The notes beneath the pieces are model-generated. The model saw only the letters and a list, made by a program, of their open reading frames with translations. It ran no database searches and had not been told where the DNA came from. From positions 1 through 8,325 of the forward strand of contig JBASNZ010000013.1 in assembly GCA_049657775.1 (NCBI GenBank): a stretch of DNA of 8,325 bases, read 5' to 3'. Shown piece by piece: positions 1-6,103 of the stretch. The translations under genes and the position numbers were made by a program. How positions within the stretch are numbered: the first letter of the stretch is position 1; every line of letters begins with the position of its first letter. Source of the DNA: JBASNZ01 sp049657775. GTDB taxonomy: Bacteria > Actinomycetota > Coriobacteriia > Anaerosomatales > Anaerosomataceae.

Positions 1-127
1 CCAGTAGTCCAGGTTCGACTTGGGCGTGCGCTGCCCCTCAGCGCAGTCGTGGCCGTGCCAGAAGCAGCCGTGAACGAAGATTGCTTTCTGCTTACCGACA
101 AATGCGACATCCGGCCTGCCAGGCAGA
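1..127. repeat. 127-bp exact terminal direct repeat (copy 1; copy 2 at 8199-8325)
   Basis: The first 127 bases are identical to the last 127. The repeat lies inside a vsr gene. Merging the two copies gives an 8198-bp closed unit in which the vsr reading frame continues without a stop or frameshift. A perfect overlap of this length is what a k=127 de Bruijn assembler leaves on a cyclic contig. It therefore marks a circle, a tandem repeat unit or a graph cycle rather than a biological terminal repeat. Confidence 0.95.
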
Positions 128-249
128 TCGCGCCGATGCAGCCGGTACCCCACATGCCCGAGTTGCCGCAGCGCTTTGCGAACAAGCAGCTCGGGCGCGG
201 TATCGCGGCTTCGGATTCGCCGCATGTTCTCGCTGCGGCTGATGGCCAT
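1..249 (-). CDS. vsr: Vsr very short patch repair endonuclease of RM system 1, N-terminal 83 codons (continues at 8198-8049 after end joining)
   Basis: This is the Vsr T:G mismatch nicking endonuclease, which starts repair of deaminated 5-methylcytosine. The ATG at 249 is preceded by an AGGA motif at good spacing. Only the first 83 codons are here; joining position 1 to 8198 completes a 132-residue protein ending in TAG at 8049-8051, close to the usual Vsr size. Visible motifs are the LPGRPDVAF segment (D47) and FVHGCFWHGH (H60, H65). Their spacing equals that of E. coli Vsr D51, H64 and H69, recalled from memory. H67, C69 and C114 fit the zinc site. The gene starts 7 nt after the NgoMIV-like endonuclease stop, so it is the third gene of the methyltransferase-endonuclease-Vsr operon. 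It is split only by the contig ends and is not a pseudogene. Confidence 0.93.
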   Translation of the reverse strand, partial: MAISRSENMRRIRSRDTAPELLVRKALRQLGHVGYRLHRRDLPGRPDVAFVGKQKAIFVHGCFWHGHDCAEGQRTPKSNLDYW

Positions 250-256
250 CTCAGTC

Positions 257-1120
257 CTAGACGGCTAGATCGAGGGGGAGATCGGAGATGTCCTTGAGAC
301 GATCCCCGTTCACCATTACCGCCAGCATGTCAGCGGCATCACTCATGTTCAACTCCTCCAGAGTCTCCTGGAGCTCATACAGTGCGAAGTGGTAGACGCA
401 GTCCATGTCTCCAGTGCCAAGGGCAATCGATGCGAGCCTGCTCGGCGTGGGCTCCGCTGTAACGACGACTATGTGCGGCAGTGAGCCCTTGCGATTGCGC
501 ACAAGGTTCAAGGCCTCCGAGCGTGCATTCTGAGCACGGTCGCTGCGAATCGTCCACTTGCACGAAATGCTCGCATGCAGCAAAGGCAGGCCGCCGTCTC
601 TCTTCCGCAGGCTCGCCAGTGTTGCCACGCTGCCATCCACAAGGAACGCAGGCGCGTTGATCACAGCGTCTTCTTCAGTGTCGCGGACGATCACTACGTC
701 CGGCGTGATCGTGTAGTCGCTGCCAAGTGCGGCTGCAAGATCGGGATCGCTGCGGGCGGCTCTATCGAGTGCAACCAGATGTGAGTACTGCTCGTATCGT
801 GCAATCTCGAGCCGGTTGCGGCCCCTGACGTGCTGAACGGACCAACTACCTGGGCGAAGGTGGCCGAGCTTGAGGAACGTGTCCCGTACGAAGTCAGCGC
901 ATAATGCCTCGAACTGATTGCCCGAAGTCTGGCCCGCTGCTCGCTCGCCCACCGTTTCAGCCCTCAGCCGATCCGCAATGCCCTTGGCGATTGCCACGCT
1001 CGCCTGATTCGAGCTGTCGCTGTTGCTCGGTCTGCCTTGCCCGTCTATGGTCAGGCACGACCGCAGTAGCGCCTCATGAAACTCCCTGCGCGCATCAGCG
1101 AAGTCCGCCCGTGAGTACAT
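257..1120 (-). CDS. NgoMIV-family type II restriction endonuclease (predicted GCCGGC specificity)
   Basis: A 287-residue protein that matches, as I recall it, the sequence of Neisseria gonorrhoeae NgoMIV over essentially its whole length, including the C-terminal LKDISDLPLDLAV. NgoMIV is a tetrameric enzyme cutting G^CCGGC. The catalytic set is present one residue later than in NgoMIV: E71, D141 (TITPDVV), S186 and K188 (SISCKW), E202. The RSDR segment at 192-195 corresponds to the base-reading R191/D193/R194 region. The start codon overlaps the methyltransferase stop (TGATG), which implies translational coupling, so modification enzyme is made first. The vsr gene follows after 7 nt. Family assignment is secure; the recognition sequence is inferred from conserved specificity residues and not demonstrated here. 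Confidence 0.95.
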   Translation of the reverse strand: MYSRADFADARREFHEALLRSCLTIDGQGRPSNSDSSNQASVAIAKGIADRLRAETVGERAAGQTSGNQFEALCADFVRDTFLKLGHLRPGSWSVQHVRGRNRLEIARYEQYSHLVALDRAARSDPDLAAALGSDYTITPDVVIVRDTEEDAVINAPAFLVDGSVATLASLRKRDGGLPLLHASISCKWTIRSDRAQNARSEALNLVRNRKGSLPHIVVVTAEPTPSRLASIALGTGDMDCVYHFALYELQETLEELNMSDAADMLAVMVNGDRLKDISDLPLDLAV

Positions 1121-2073
1121 CAGGCGACCCGGAAGGAGCGCTTCGCGGACAGGGCGACTGCAATCTGCCTGGCGACCGCCTCAGCAACCGGTGGCGGGAA
1201 TGCATTCCCGATCTGACGATAGGCTGCCGTCTTGCGTCCGGCGAACGCCCACTCGTCGGGGAAGCCCTGGATTCGTGCTGTCATGCGGGTAGTGAGTCGA
1301 GGCATGCCTACGAAATCGGGTGGTGGTGCTTCATCGGCGATTCCGCGCCCATCGACACCGAGCGCTTCCCAGGCACGCTTCGCCCGTGTGGGTCCCAGGT
1401 CGGGTCCGCCGTGCTTCTTGGATCCGCCGACGAGCGTGGGCGCGATCGAGTCCGCGCGGGAGCGCCAGGACTCAGTCCCCCGCCATCCGTTGACAGCCAT
1501 CAGGTCGCTCAGGAGTTCACCGACGGTTGGCGCCTCGCCAGTCAGGGGAACCGGCCAGTCAAACCCTTCTGACAGATCCTTGCGAATGCCCACGAAGACC
1601 ACACGCGGGCGCAATTGGGAGACACCGTAGTCCGACGCATTCAGCAGGCGCCACCCCGGTACGTATCCGAGCTGCCGGAGCTGGCGCTCGACCTTGTTGC
1701 GGTAGTCGTCGAACACCGCATCGAGAAGTCCCCGGACATTCTCGAGCATCACCGCACGCGGACGACACTCATCGACCAGCCTGATTGCTTCGGGGAACAG
1801 GTCCCTTTCGTCCTCAGCCCCAAGCTGCTTGCCTGCCTTGGAGAAGGGAGGACACGGAACGCCGCCCGCTAGCAGATCCACGCCCTTGAAGGCGCTCGCG
1901 TCGAACTGCCGGATGTCGCCCTCAATCACGTTCCACTGAGGCCGGTTGAGCCTGAGGGTGTCGCATGCTGGAGACTCGATTTCGATGACGGCGGAGTGAG
2001 AGAATCCGGCCGCCTCGAGTCCGAGGGCCTGACCGCCGCCACCTGCGCATATTTCAATCGAGCTCAGGTTCAA
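1120..2073 (-). CDS. DNA (cytosine-5) methyltransferase of the NgoMIV-like RM system
   Basis: Transfers a methyl group from S-adenosylmethionine to C5 of cytosine and presumably protects the site cut by the adjacent NgoMIV-like enzyme. From the proposed TTG start (2073) it is 317 residues, with the C5-methyltransferase motifs in order: SAM-binding motif I IEICAGGGG (6-14), catalytic PCPPFSKAG with C74, motif VI ENV (111-113), motif VIII QLRPR (153-157), a variable target-recognition region at about 175-260, and motif X QIGNAFPPPV (287-296). The frame is open up to 2307, but those extra 78 residues run through the attC and promoter and into vsr, so they are not coding. The TTG is preceded by GGGAG and GGGGG runs and sits six codons before motif I. 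GTG at 2130 and CTG at 2076 are alternatives. The stop overlaps the endonuclease start by one base. Confidence 0.93.
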   Translation of the reverse strand: MNLSSIEICAGGGGQALGLEAAGFSHSAVIEIESPACDTLRLNRPQWNVIEGDIRQFDASAFKGVDLLAGGVPCPPFSKAGKQLGAEDERDLFPEAIRLVDECRPRAVMLENVRGLLDAVFDDYRNKVERQLRQLGYVPGWRLLNASDYGVSQLRPRVVFVGIRKDLSEGFDWPVPLTGEAPTVGELLSDLMAVNGWRGTESWRSRADSIAPTLVGGSKKHGGPDLGPTRAKRAWEALGVDGRGIADEAPPPDFVGMPRLTTRMTARIQGFPDEWAFAGRKTAAYRQIGNAFPPPVAEAVARQIAVALSAKRSFRVA

Positions 2074-2154
2074 CAGTCTGCCCCCATCTCCCTGTGTGCA
2101 TGCGACGCGCGACCCAATGCCAGCGTACACCGTGCCTACGACTCGGACACTCAG

Positions 2155-2183
2155 ATTATATGCGAACACGTGTTCGTTGTCAC
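2155..2183 (-). promoter_or_regulatory. Sigma-70-type promoter for RM system 1
   Basis: Read on the minus strand: a -35 box GTGACA (one mismatch to TTGACA) at 2183-2178, a 17-bp spacer, and a perfect -10 box TATAAT at 2160-2155. Transcription would start near 2147, about 75 nt before the proposed TTG start. The promoter lies inside the cassette, so RM system 1 need not rely on an integron Pc promoter. Its spacer is almost filled by the palindrome described separately. Confidence 0.8.
2163..2176. promoter_or_regulatory. 14-bp perfect palindrome between -35 and -10, probable operator
   Basis: CGAACACGTGTTCG is its own reverse complement and sits in the 17-bp promoter spacer. A dimeric regulator bound here would block RNA polymerase. 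No controller (C) protein gene is linked to RM system 1, so the ligand is unknown. Candidates are the cassette-borne XRE protein or a host factor. A related GAAC-N4-GTTC motif lies upstream of RM system 2 (4886-4897). Confidence 0.65.
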
Positions 2184-2198
2184 GACTCGAGAGCGACG

Positions 2199-2216
2199 CG
2201 TGGACTGCGTGGACTG
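2199..2216. repeat. Two tandem 9-bp repeats beside the attC core
   Basis: CGTGGACTG occurs twice head to tail between the attC core (2218) and the RM system 1 promoter. It could be a half-site array for a regulator or simple slippage. No function can be assigned. Confidence 0.5.
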
Positions 2217-2217
2217 T

Positions 2218-2278
2218 GGCTAACGTTCTTGGGGATGAGCCGCGAGCGAAGCGAGTCGGCTCGATCCCCGGGTTAGGC
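2218..2278 (-). other. attC recombination site (61 bp) ending the RM system 2 cassette
   Basis: On the plus strand it runs from GGCTAAC (2218-2224) to GTTAGGC (2272-2278); in gene orientation these are the core GTTAGCC and inverse core GCCTAAC. The inner arms GGGGATGAGCCG and CGGCTCGATCCCC pair completely except for one unpaired G, the extrahelical base expected of attC, around a loop of about 14 nt. The vsr stop codon lies inside the GTTAGGC core. Size and architecture are those of short classical attC sites. One core base deviates from consensus. Confidence 0.88.
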
Positions 2279-2716
2279 GTCCCCCGCCTGCGCCCTGGAT
2301 TCCCCAAGTCTACTCAACTCAGCTGCTACTTGGTCTGCGGCAGCTGAGGGATTGCGCAGAACGTCGAAGTCCCAAACACGGAGTACCGTCCACCCAAGCT
2401 CCTCGAGTGAGTCGTTGGCTGCTAGGTCGCGCTCGATGTTTCGCGCGATCTTCTTGTCCCAGTACTCACCGCTCCTGCCGGGCCAGTACTTCGTTGGATG
2501 GCCGTGCCAGAATGCCCCGTCAACGAAGACCGCAAGCCTCACGTTGCCCCCAAACGCCAAGTCGGGAGTGCCGGGCAGATCACGGCGATGCAGGCGCCAC
2601 CCCCGGACGCCCCGTGCCCACAAGGCCCTGCGCAAGGCGACCTCCGGGGAAGTGTCCTTCCCTTTGACCTGGCGCATGACTCGACTTCTGGTCTCGGGAG
2701 AGTACGTATCTGTCAT
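2273..2716 (-). CDS. vsr: Vsr very short patch repair endonuclease of RM system 2
   Basis: A 147-residue Vsr-family T:G mismatch endonuclease. Family features are DLPGTPDLAF with catalytic D52, and FVDGAFWHGH with H71. Compared with the other Vsr here, the first active-site histidine is replaced by D66 and the cysteine zinc ligands are absent (HPT in place of HDC; WDFDV in place of WECEL), so it belongs to a different Vsr subgroup. The ATG lies 3 nt after the endonuclease stop, with GAGAG upstream as ribosome binding site. The TAA stop is inside the attC core, as is usual for the last gene of a cassette. It presumably repairs deamination damage at sites methylated by the linked C5 methyltransferase. 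Confidence 0.92.
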   Translation of the reverse strand: MTDTYSPETRSRVMRQVKGKDTSPEVALRRALWARGVRGWRLHRRDLPGTPDLAFGGNVRLAVFVDGAFWHGHPTKYWPGRSGEYWDKKIARNIERDLAANDSLEELGWTVLRVWDFDVLRNPSAAADQVAAELSRLGESRAQAGDA

Positions 2717-2719
2717 GAG

Positions 2720-3655
2720 TTACTCTCGCCTAACCGACTTCCATCGGCCGCTGTGGCGACGTGGCTCGCCATCAGGCCAACACCTCGAGACCACGGTCAC
2801 CTGAACCTCTGTACCCTGACCGGTTCCGCGTGCTTCGATACCAGCCTCATGAACGTAATCAGCCTGAACCTCCTGAGGAACGCAGAAGAGCGTCAGCAGC
2901 GCCTGCGCGAACTTGCTATCCCCAAGGGTCCTGACCCTAGGCTGAGGGTTGTTCTGCACATGTGGGTACGACCGAGGGAACAAGTAGATGCATGGCGGTG
3001 GGAGCAGGTCCTCACGTCCGGTCTGTCCCCCAATATCGGTCGCGACGCCCCTGAGTCCGGCGAGACCGTAGCTCTTGGGACAGGCGCGCAGATCACTTCC
3101 ACAACGACCGTCAAAGAAGATGAGCGCGTCAACGACGATGCGCTCAGCCGTCATCTTCATCAGCAATCGAGTTGCAATCCCCGACCAGACGCCCTTGCCC
3201 GGCGGATTGGCTAGGCTTTCGGGGCACATGCACCAGACGACAAACTCGTCAGCCCACCCCGGTCGATCCCAGATACTCGTGTTGTTGCCGTCGGGACAGC
3301 CCTTGGCCTCGATTCCGACGACCTTGCCGCTGGGAAGTTCGACTCTGTAATCTTGGCGGCCCTGAGTGCCAACAAACGACCACTGAGAGAACACACCCGC
3401 AACGACGCCTCGCTCCAACACAGCCTCGATGAAGCGGCTCTTTTCGGACGTCGTGGCCGCAGATGTACCGCGCAAACTCTCAATCGCGGCTCGAAGCAGC
3501 ATGTCCCAATCACCGGGTTGCAGACCCGCCCGCGCCAAGGCCTCGGGAGCGGCGTCTGGGAGCCCCACCAGCAGCCCCTTTGCCTTGTTGATGTCAGAAG
3601 ACCTCAGCGCGTGCCTACAGGGCAGCACATCCGCTGCAGACTGGGACTCTCTCAT
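2720..3655 (-). CDS. Putative type II restriction endonuclease, PD-(D/E)xK-like, unclassified
   Basis: A 311-residue protein whose family I do not recognise. Its place between a C5 methyltransferase and a Vsr, in the same order as in the NgoMIV-like cassette, argues that it is the restriction enzyme. The sequence supports this: QDYRVEL (D102) followed by VGIEAKG (E116, K118) gives D-x13-E-x-K, the PD-(D/E)xK nuclease pattern, with further acidic residues E77 and E81 in the preceding helix. The start overlaps the methyltransferase by 41 nt with GAGAGG about 10 nt upstream of the ATG; an in-frame GTG near 3628 is an alternative. The last codons contain GTTAGGC, an attC-core-like sequence, so the C-terminus may have been shaped by a former cassette boundary. 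Recognition sequence unknown. Confidence 0.72.
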   Translation of the reverse strand: MRESQSAADVLPCRHALRSSDINKAKGLLVGLPDAAPEALARAGLQPGDWDMLLRAAIESLRGTSAATTSEKSRFIEAVLERGVVAGVFSQWSFVGTQGRQDYRVELPSGKVVGIEAKGCPDGNNTSIWDRPGWADEFVVWCMCPESLANPPGKGVWSGIATRLLMKMTAERIVVDALIFFDGRCGSDLRACPKSYGLAGLRGVATDIGGQTGREDLLPPPCIYLFPRSYPHVQNNPQPRVRTLGDSKFAQALLTLFCVPQEVQADYVHEAGIEARGTGQGTEVQVTVVSRCWPDGEPRRHSGRWKSVRRE

Positions 3656-4784
3656 TGATCACTAACCTCTCACGAGCGGCGGCGGCGAGCGCAGGCAGCA
3701 AGTACTCTCTGCCAATCCACTGAACAACCGGAACGCACACTGCGTCCCCGAATCCGAACAGCGCCTGGCTCTCCGTCACTGAATCCAAGCGGAAGTCGGA
3801 TACACCCTGGAGACGTGCGTACTCACGGGCAGTCATCCATCGGACCCGTAGACTTCCCGCGCCAACTTGAACGACGGCCTGTTTGCTCGAACCCCCCCGT
3901 GCCGTGCGGAGGCATCCGGCTATGGCATCCCGTCGGACCTCCCAGACTGGAACACCGTTCCTAGTCCGCCGGTACGCTGTCCTCCAGTCAACCTGAGGAG
4001 CACGGCGCAATTCCTCAACTCGCGCCCTCTGCAGTTGAGACAGGGAATCGATGAACGCAGTCGTGCGCTGGGAATCCCACCACACAGCATCGTCCTCCGG
4101 GATGCGGTCGACGACCGAAGATAGGTGAACATCGCTGGCCGCGGGCAGGCGCACCGGAAATTCCTGAAGCATCAAGTCAGGGTTCTGCGAGGCGAACTCC
4201 GCGAACCAGCTTGGTCTGGCTTTGGGGGCGATATCCCTCACATTGACGGGGAGCGGAACAGCGGACCCCACGATGAACACCCTGGGGCGACTCTGCGGGA
4301 CGAACCACCTTGCGTCTGCAAGGACCAGGTCGCAGCGGTATCCCAGCGCGTTGAGTTCCTCAATCGCGGCGCGGAGATCCTTGCCGCCATTAGAGGAGAA
4401 GAACCCCACTACGTTCTCCAGCATGACTACTCGCGGCCTACGGTGTCCCATCTCGTCGAGCACGCGCGTGAACTGCCAGAACATCCCAGAGTGATCGCCC
4501 GTCAGCCCCGCGCGATTGCCAGCGAGAGAGAGGTCCGTACACGGGAATGAAGCCGTGGCGATGTCAACGTCAGGAATGTGATGGCCGTGAATGTCCCGAA
4601 TGTCGCCCAAGGTGAAGACGGATTCATCGTAGTTGGCTGCAAACAGGCGGTGCTTCACCGGATCAATGTCGTTCGCAAAGACGACCTCGCACCCTTCAAG
4701 CTCCAGGGCATGCCCCACGAGGCCGATCCCCGCGAAGAACTCCGCTACTCGCGGCTGCGACAATTGGATGCACAGTCCTTTCAT
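3615..4784 (-). CDS. DNA (cytosine-5) methyltransferase of RM system 2
   Basis: A 389-residue C5-cytosine DNA methyltransferase. Motifs in order: EFFAGIG (15-21, SAM binding), ANDIDP (38-42, motif II), SFPCTDLS with catalytic C82, ENVVG (123-127), QSRPRVF (164-170), target-recognition region about 190-310 with RTARGG (293-298, motif IX), and GFGDAVCVPVV (344-354, motif X). The ATG at 4784 follows a strong GAGGGGG ribosome binding site only 13 nt inside the cassette, so its promoter must lie in or before the preceding attC. It shares little with the NgoMIV-like methyltransferase beyond the motifs, so a different specificity is likely. The downstream endonuclease gene overlaps its 3' end, indicating coupled expression. 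The specificity cannot be read from sequence alone. Confidence 0.93.
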   Translation of the reverse strand: MKGLCIQLSQPRVAEFFAGIGLVGHALELEGCEVVFANDIDPVKHRLFAANYDESVFTLGDIRDIHGHHIPDVDIATASFPCTDLSLAGNRAGLTGDHSGMFWQFTRVLDEMGHRRPRVVMLENVVGFFSSNGGKDLRAAIEELNALGYRCDLVLADARWFVPQSRPRVFIVGSAVPLPVNVRDIAPKARPSWFAEFASQNPDLMLQEFPVRLPAASDVHLSSVVDRIPEDDAVWWDSQRTTAFIDSLSQLQRARVEELRRAPQVDWRTAYRRTRNGVPVWEVRRDAIAGCLRTARGGSSKQAVVQVGAGSLRVRWMTAREYARLQGVSDFRLDSVTESQALFGFGDAVCVPVVQWIGREYLLPALAAAARERLVINERVPVCSGCAAL

Positions 4785-4797
4785 GTTGCCCCCTCTA

Positions 4798-4935
4798 GTC
4801 TAACGTAACCACCGCATGAGAGGGGTTCACTGCGATGGTGCCTGTGGGACTTGCTGGTCACAGTATAGAGACAAGCGCTGACATAGAACATACGTTCGTT
4901 CTTGAGGGCGGAGGGACCTCGGTCGCGGGTTAAGC
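4798..4935 (-). other. Probable attC site (138 bp) ending the HNH cassette
   Basis: The plus strand shows GTCTAAC (4798-4804) and GTTAAGC (4929-4935); in gene orientation these are a GCTTAAC inverse core, containing the HNH stop codon, and a GTTAGAC core just before the methyltransferase ribosome binding site. Both fit RYYYAAC/GTTRRRY. The length is near the upper limit for attC and the inner arms pair poorly, so it may be degenerate or long and imperfect. It contains a candidate promoter and a GAAC/GTTC inverted repeat. Confidence 0.55.
4862..4901 (-). promoter_or_regulatory. Candidate promoter and operator for RM system 2 inside the attC
   Basis: On the minus strand, TATACT (4867-4862) is a good -10 box about 80 bp before the methyltransferase start, but no good -35 lies at 16-18 bp. 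In that position is GAACGAACGTATGTTC (4901-4886), which contains GAAC-N4-GTTC like the palindrome in the RM system 1 promoter. A weak -35 replaced by an inverted repeat could mean activator dependence. Tentative. Confidence 0.35.
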
Positions 4936-5619
4936 GTTCCACCGAACGACGCCACCAAGGTACTCCCCAAGCACCACGCGAACCTCAACGTCTCCGCCCC
5001 AAGCGACATGGAAGCGGTACCAGCCGTCTTGCACGACAATCCACCCATCGCCCTGCAAGTCCTCGCCGGTTAGTAATCGTTGCATCGCGCGGCTTCCAAC
5101 TTCCGGCCACACGTTCGGGTTGTCGACGCGCTCGAACTGTTCGCGGCTGGTTGGATCCATCGAAGTCAAAGGGGCAGCCCAGAGCAAGTCGGGCTCGAAA
5201 ACCCGCGGCTCTGCTATCTCGTGATAGATGTGTCCTTGAGCCAGCTTACGGAAGACGATCTCGACTCGTTCAAGTTCAGCGGTCCAAGTCGGACAGTCAG
5301 GTGCGCCGCTGCGAGCCGATGCAATCTTGGCGCGAAGCGCCGGCTTAGAGTCCAGAATCCGCGCCGCCTTCGCCGAGACGTCCGCAACGGCGTCACAGCC
5401 GCCAGCCAGCACCACCGCGACGAGACACGCAAGATACTCCTCGTGCTGCGAGAAAGACTGATTGCACGCCCGACAAGCTGGAACTACCGGCAGGTTCTCA
5501 GGAAAGGGCTCGTTCAGCAGCACCCTGGACGGCACATGATCGCGGGTCCCAGTAGCGCCGCCACAGTAGGCGCATCGCAGCTTAGATCGGTAATCGCTGT
5601 AGTCGGGAATCTGACGCAT
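4930..5619 (-). CDS. HNH-type (zinc-binding) endonuclease-like protein
   Basis: A 229-residue protein with an N-terminal HNH/beta-beta-alpha-metal motif: C16-x2-C19, then TRDHVPSR with H28, then CRACN with C49-x2-C52 and N53. The two CxxC pairs would hold a structural zinc, and D27/H28 with N53 would form the metal-dependent nuclease centre. The C-terminal ~150 residues are not recognised. The ATG has AAGGA five bases upstream and lies 16 nt inside the cassette, so expression probably depends on an upstream promoter. The TAA stop lies inside the next attC core. It is a single-gene cassette between a toxin-antitoxin pair and an RM system. A defence or DNA-processing role is an inference from fold and company. 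Confidence 0.75.
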   Translation of the reverse strand: MRQIPDYSDYRSKLRCAYCGGATGTRDHVPSRVLLNEPFPENLPVVPACRACNQSFSQHEEYLACLVAVVLAGGCDAVADVSAKAARILDSKPALRAKIASARSGAPDCPTWTAELERVEIVFRKLAQGHIYHEIAEPRVFEPDLLWAAPLTSMDPTSREQFERVDNPNVWPEVGSRAMQRLLTGEDLQGDGWIVVQDGWYRFHVAWGGDVEVRVVLGEYLGGVVRWNA

Positions 5620-5635
5620 GCGATCCTTCGGGTAC

Positions 5636-5736
5636 GCCTAACGTCTCGGCGCTTCAGCCGCGGCGCGCCGGCGAGCGCTTGCCACTCGAGTCTACCTCCA
5701 CGAGGCGCGCCGTCTGCGTGGAAGCGCGGGTTAGGC
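5636..5736 (-). other. attC recombination site (101 bp) ending the HigBA-like cassette
   Basis: The plus strand shows GCCTAAC (5636-5642) and GTTAGGC (5730-5736), perfectly complementary cores. Inside them GCGCTTC pairs with GAAGCGC, and CGGCGCGCC pairs with GGCGCGCCG, giving a long imperfect hairpin. The antitoxin stop codon is inside the GTTAGGC core. The first 23 bases are identical to those of the split attC at 6528, and the loop carries TCGAGTCTACCTCC, related to the split and 7943 sites, so these sites belong to one integron lineage. Confidence 0.9.
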
Positions 5737-6102
5737 CCCGCCGCAGGCCACATCGACACCGCGAGCTGAGCGAGAGCGTCCGGTGACTCGCAGTAGCGCG
5801 GTCTCACGGCTGCGCGGCTTGGGGCTGACAACGATCTGAACGTCGCGATCGAGTGCATTGAGAAAGCGGATCAGCCGCTCTATGGAGAAGCCGTCGAGTC
5901 TGCCAGCCACAAGATCTGAGACTTTGGGCTGACCGGTGCCGAGAATGGCGGCAGCCTGAGACTGAGTGAGGTGGCGATGAGTGATGATGCTGGCAATCTG
6001 GTTCGCGAGCGCGGCCTTTGCGAGTAGTTCGTCAGACTGAGGGAGGCCAAGGTCCGCGAAGACGTTTCCGCTGCTGACTGTGTGTTCTGGCATGGCGCTC
6101 AT
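5731..6102 (-). CDS. higA: XRE-family HTH antitoxin (HigA-like)
   Basis: A 123-residue protein with an XRE/Cro-type helix-turn-helix at about 45-70 (LTQSQAAAILGTGQPKVSDL), then an IERLIRFLNAL segment and a basic C-terminal tail. The start at 6102 is chosen because it follows the toxin stop as TAACATG with GAAAGG at proper spacing; the frame extends to 6138, but that would overlap the toxin gene. HigA-type antitoxins neutralise the partner ribosome-dependent RNase and repress their own operon through the HTH. The last ~25 residues (after about 100) look unstructured and end in the attC core, suggesting read-through into the recombination site. Confidence 0.85.
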   Translation of the reverse strand: MSAMPEHTVSSGNVFADLGLPQSDELLAKAALANQIASIITHRHLTQSQAAAILGTGQPKVSDLVAGRLDGFSIERLIRFLNALDRDVQIVVSPKPRSRETALLRVTGRSRSARGVDVACGGA

Positions 6103-6103
6103 G

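Noticed and set aside
1..249. Two truncated vsr pseudogenes at the window ends
   Set aside because: The exact 127-bp overlap shows they are one gene cut by the contig ends; the joined frame is intact.
904..1572. 222-residue plus-strand open frame
   Set aside because: Antisense to the NgoMIV-like endonuclease and its methyltransferase, both with clear family motifs; its own translation shows no domain.
2230..2269. Rho-independent terminator after vsr of RM system 2
   Set aside because: The hairpin is strong but has no U-run, and its extrahelical base and flanking cores identify it as attC.
2074..2307. Upstream in-frame extension of the NgoMIV-type methyltransferase to 395 residues
   Set aside because: It runs back through the promoter, the attC hairpin and the end of vsr; motif I would lie about 85 residues from the N-terminus, unlike the family. 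TTG 2073 fits better.
2498..3214. 238-residue plus-strand open frame
   Set aside because: Antisense to vsr and the RM system 2 endonuclease; low-complexity composition typical of a GC-rich shadow frame.
5667..5672. Scarcity of GCCGGC (predicted NgoMIV-like site) as evidence of restriction avoidance
   Set aside because: I found only this one by eye, inside an attC arm, but could not do an exact count or a composition-corrected expectation.
5080..5769. 229-residue plus-strand open frame
   Set aside because: Covers the HNH gene on the opposite strand and the attC; no recognisable protein features.
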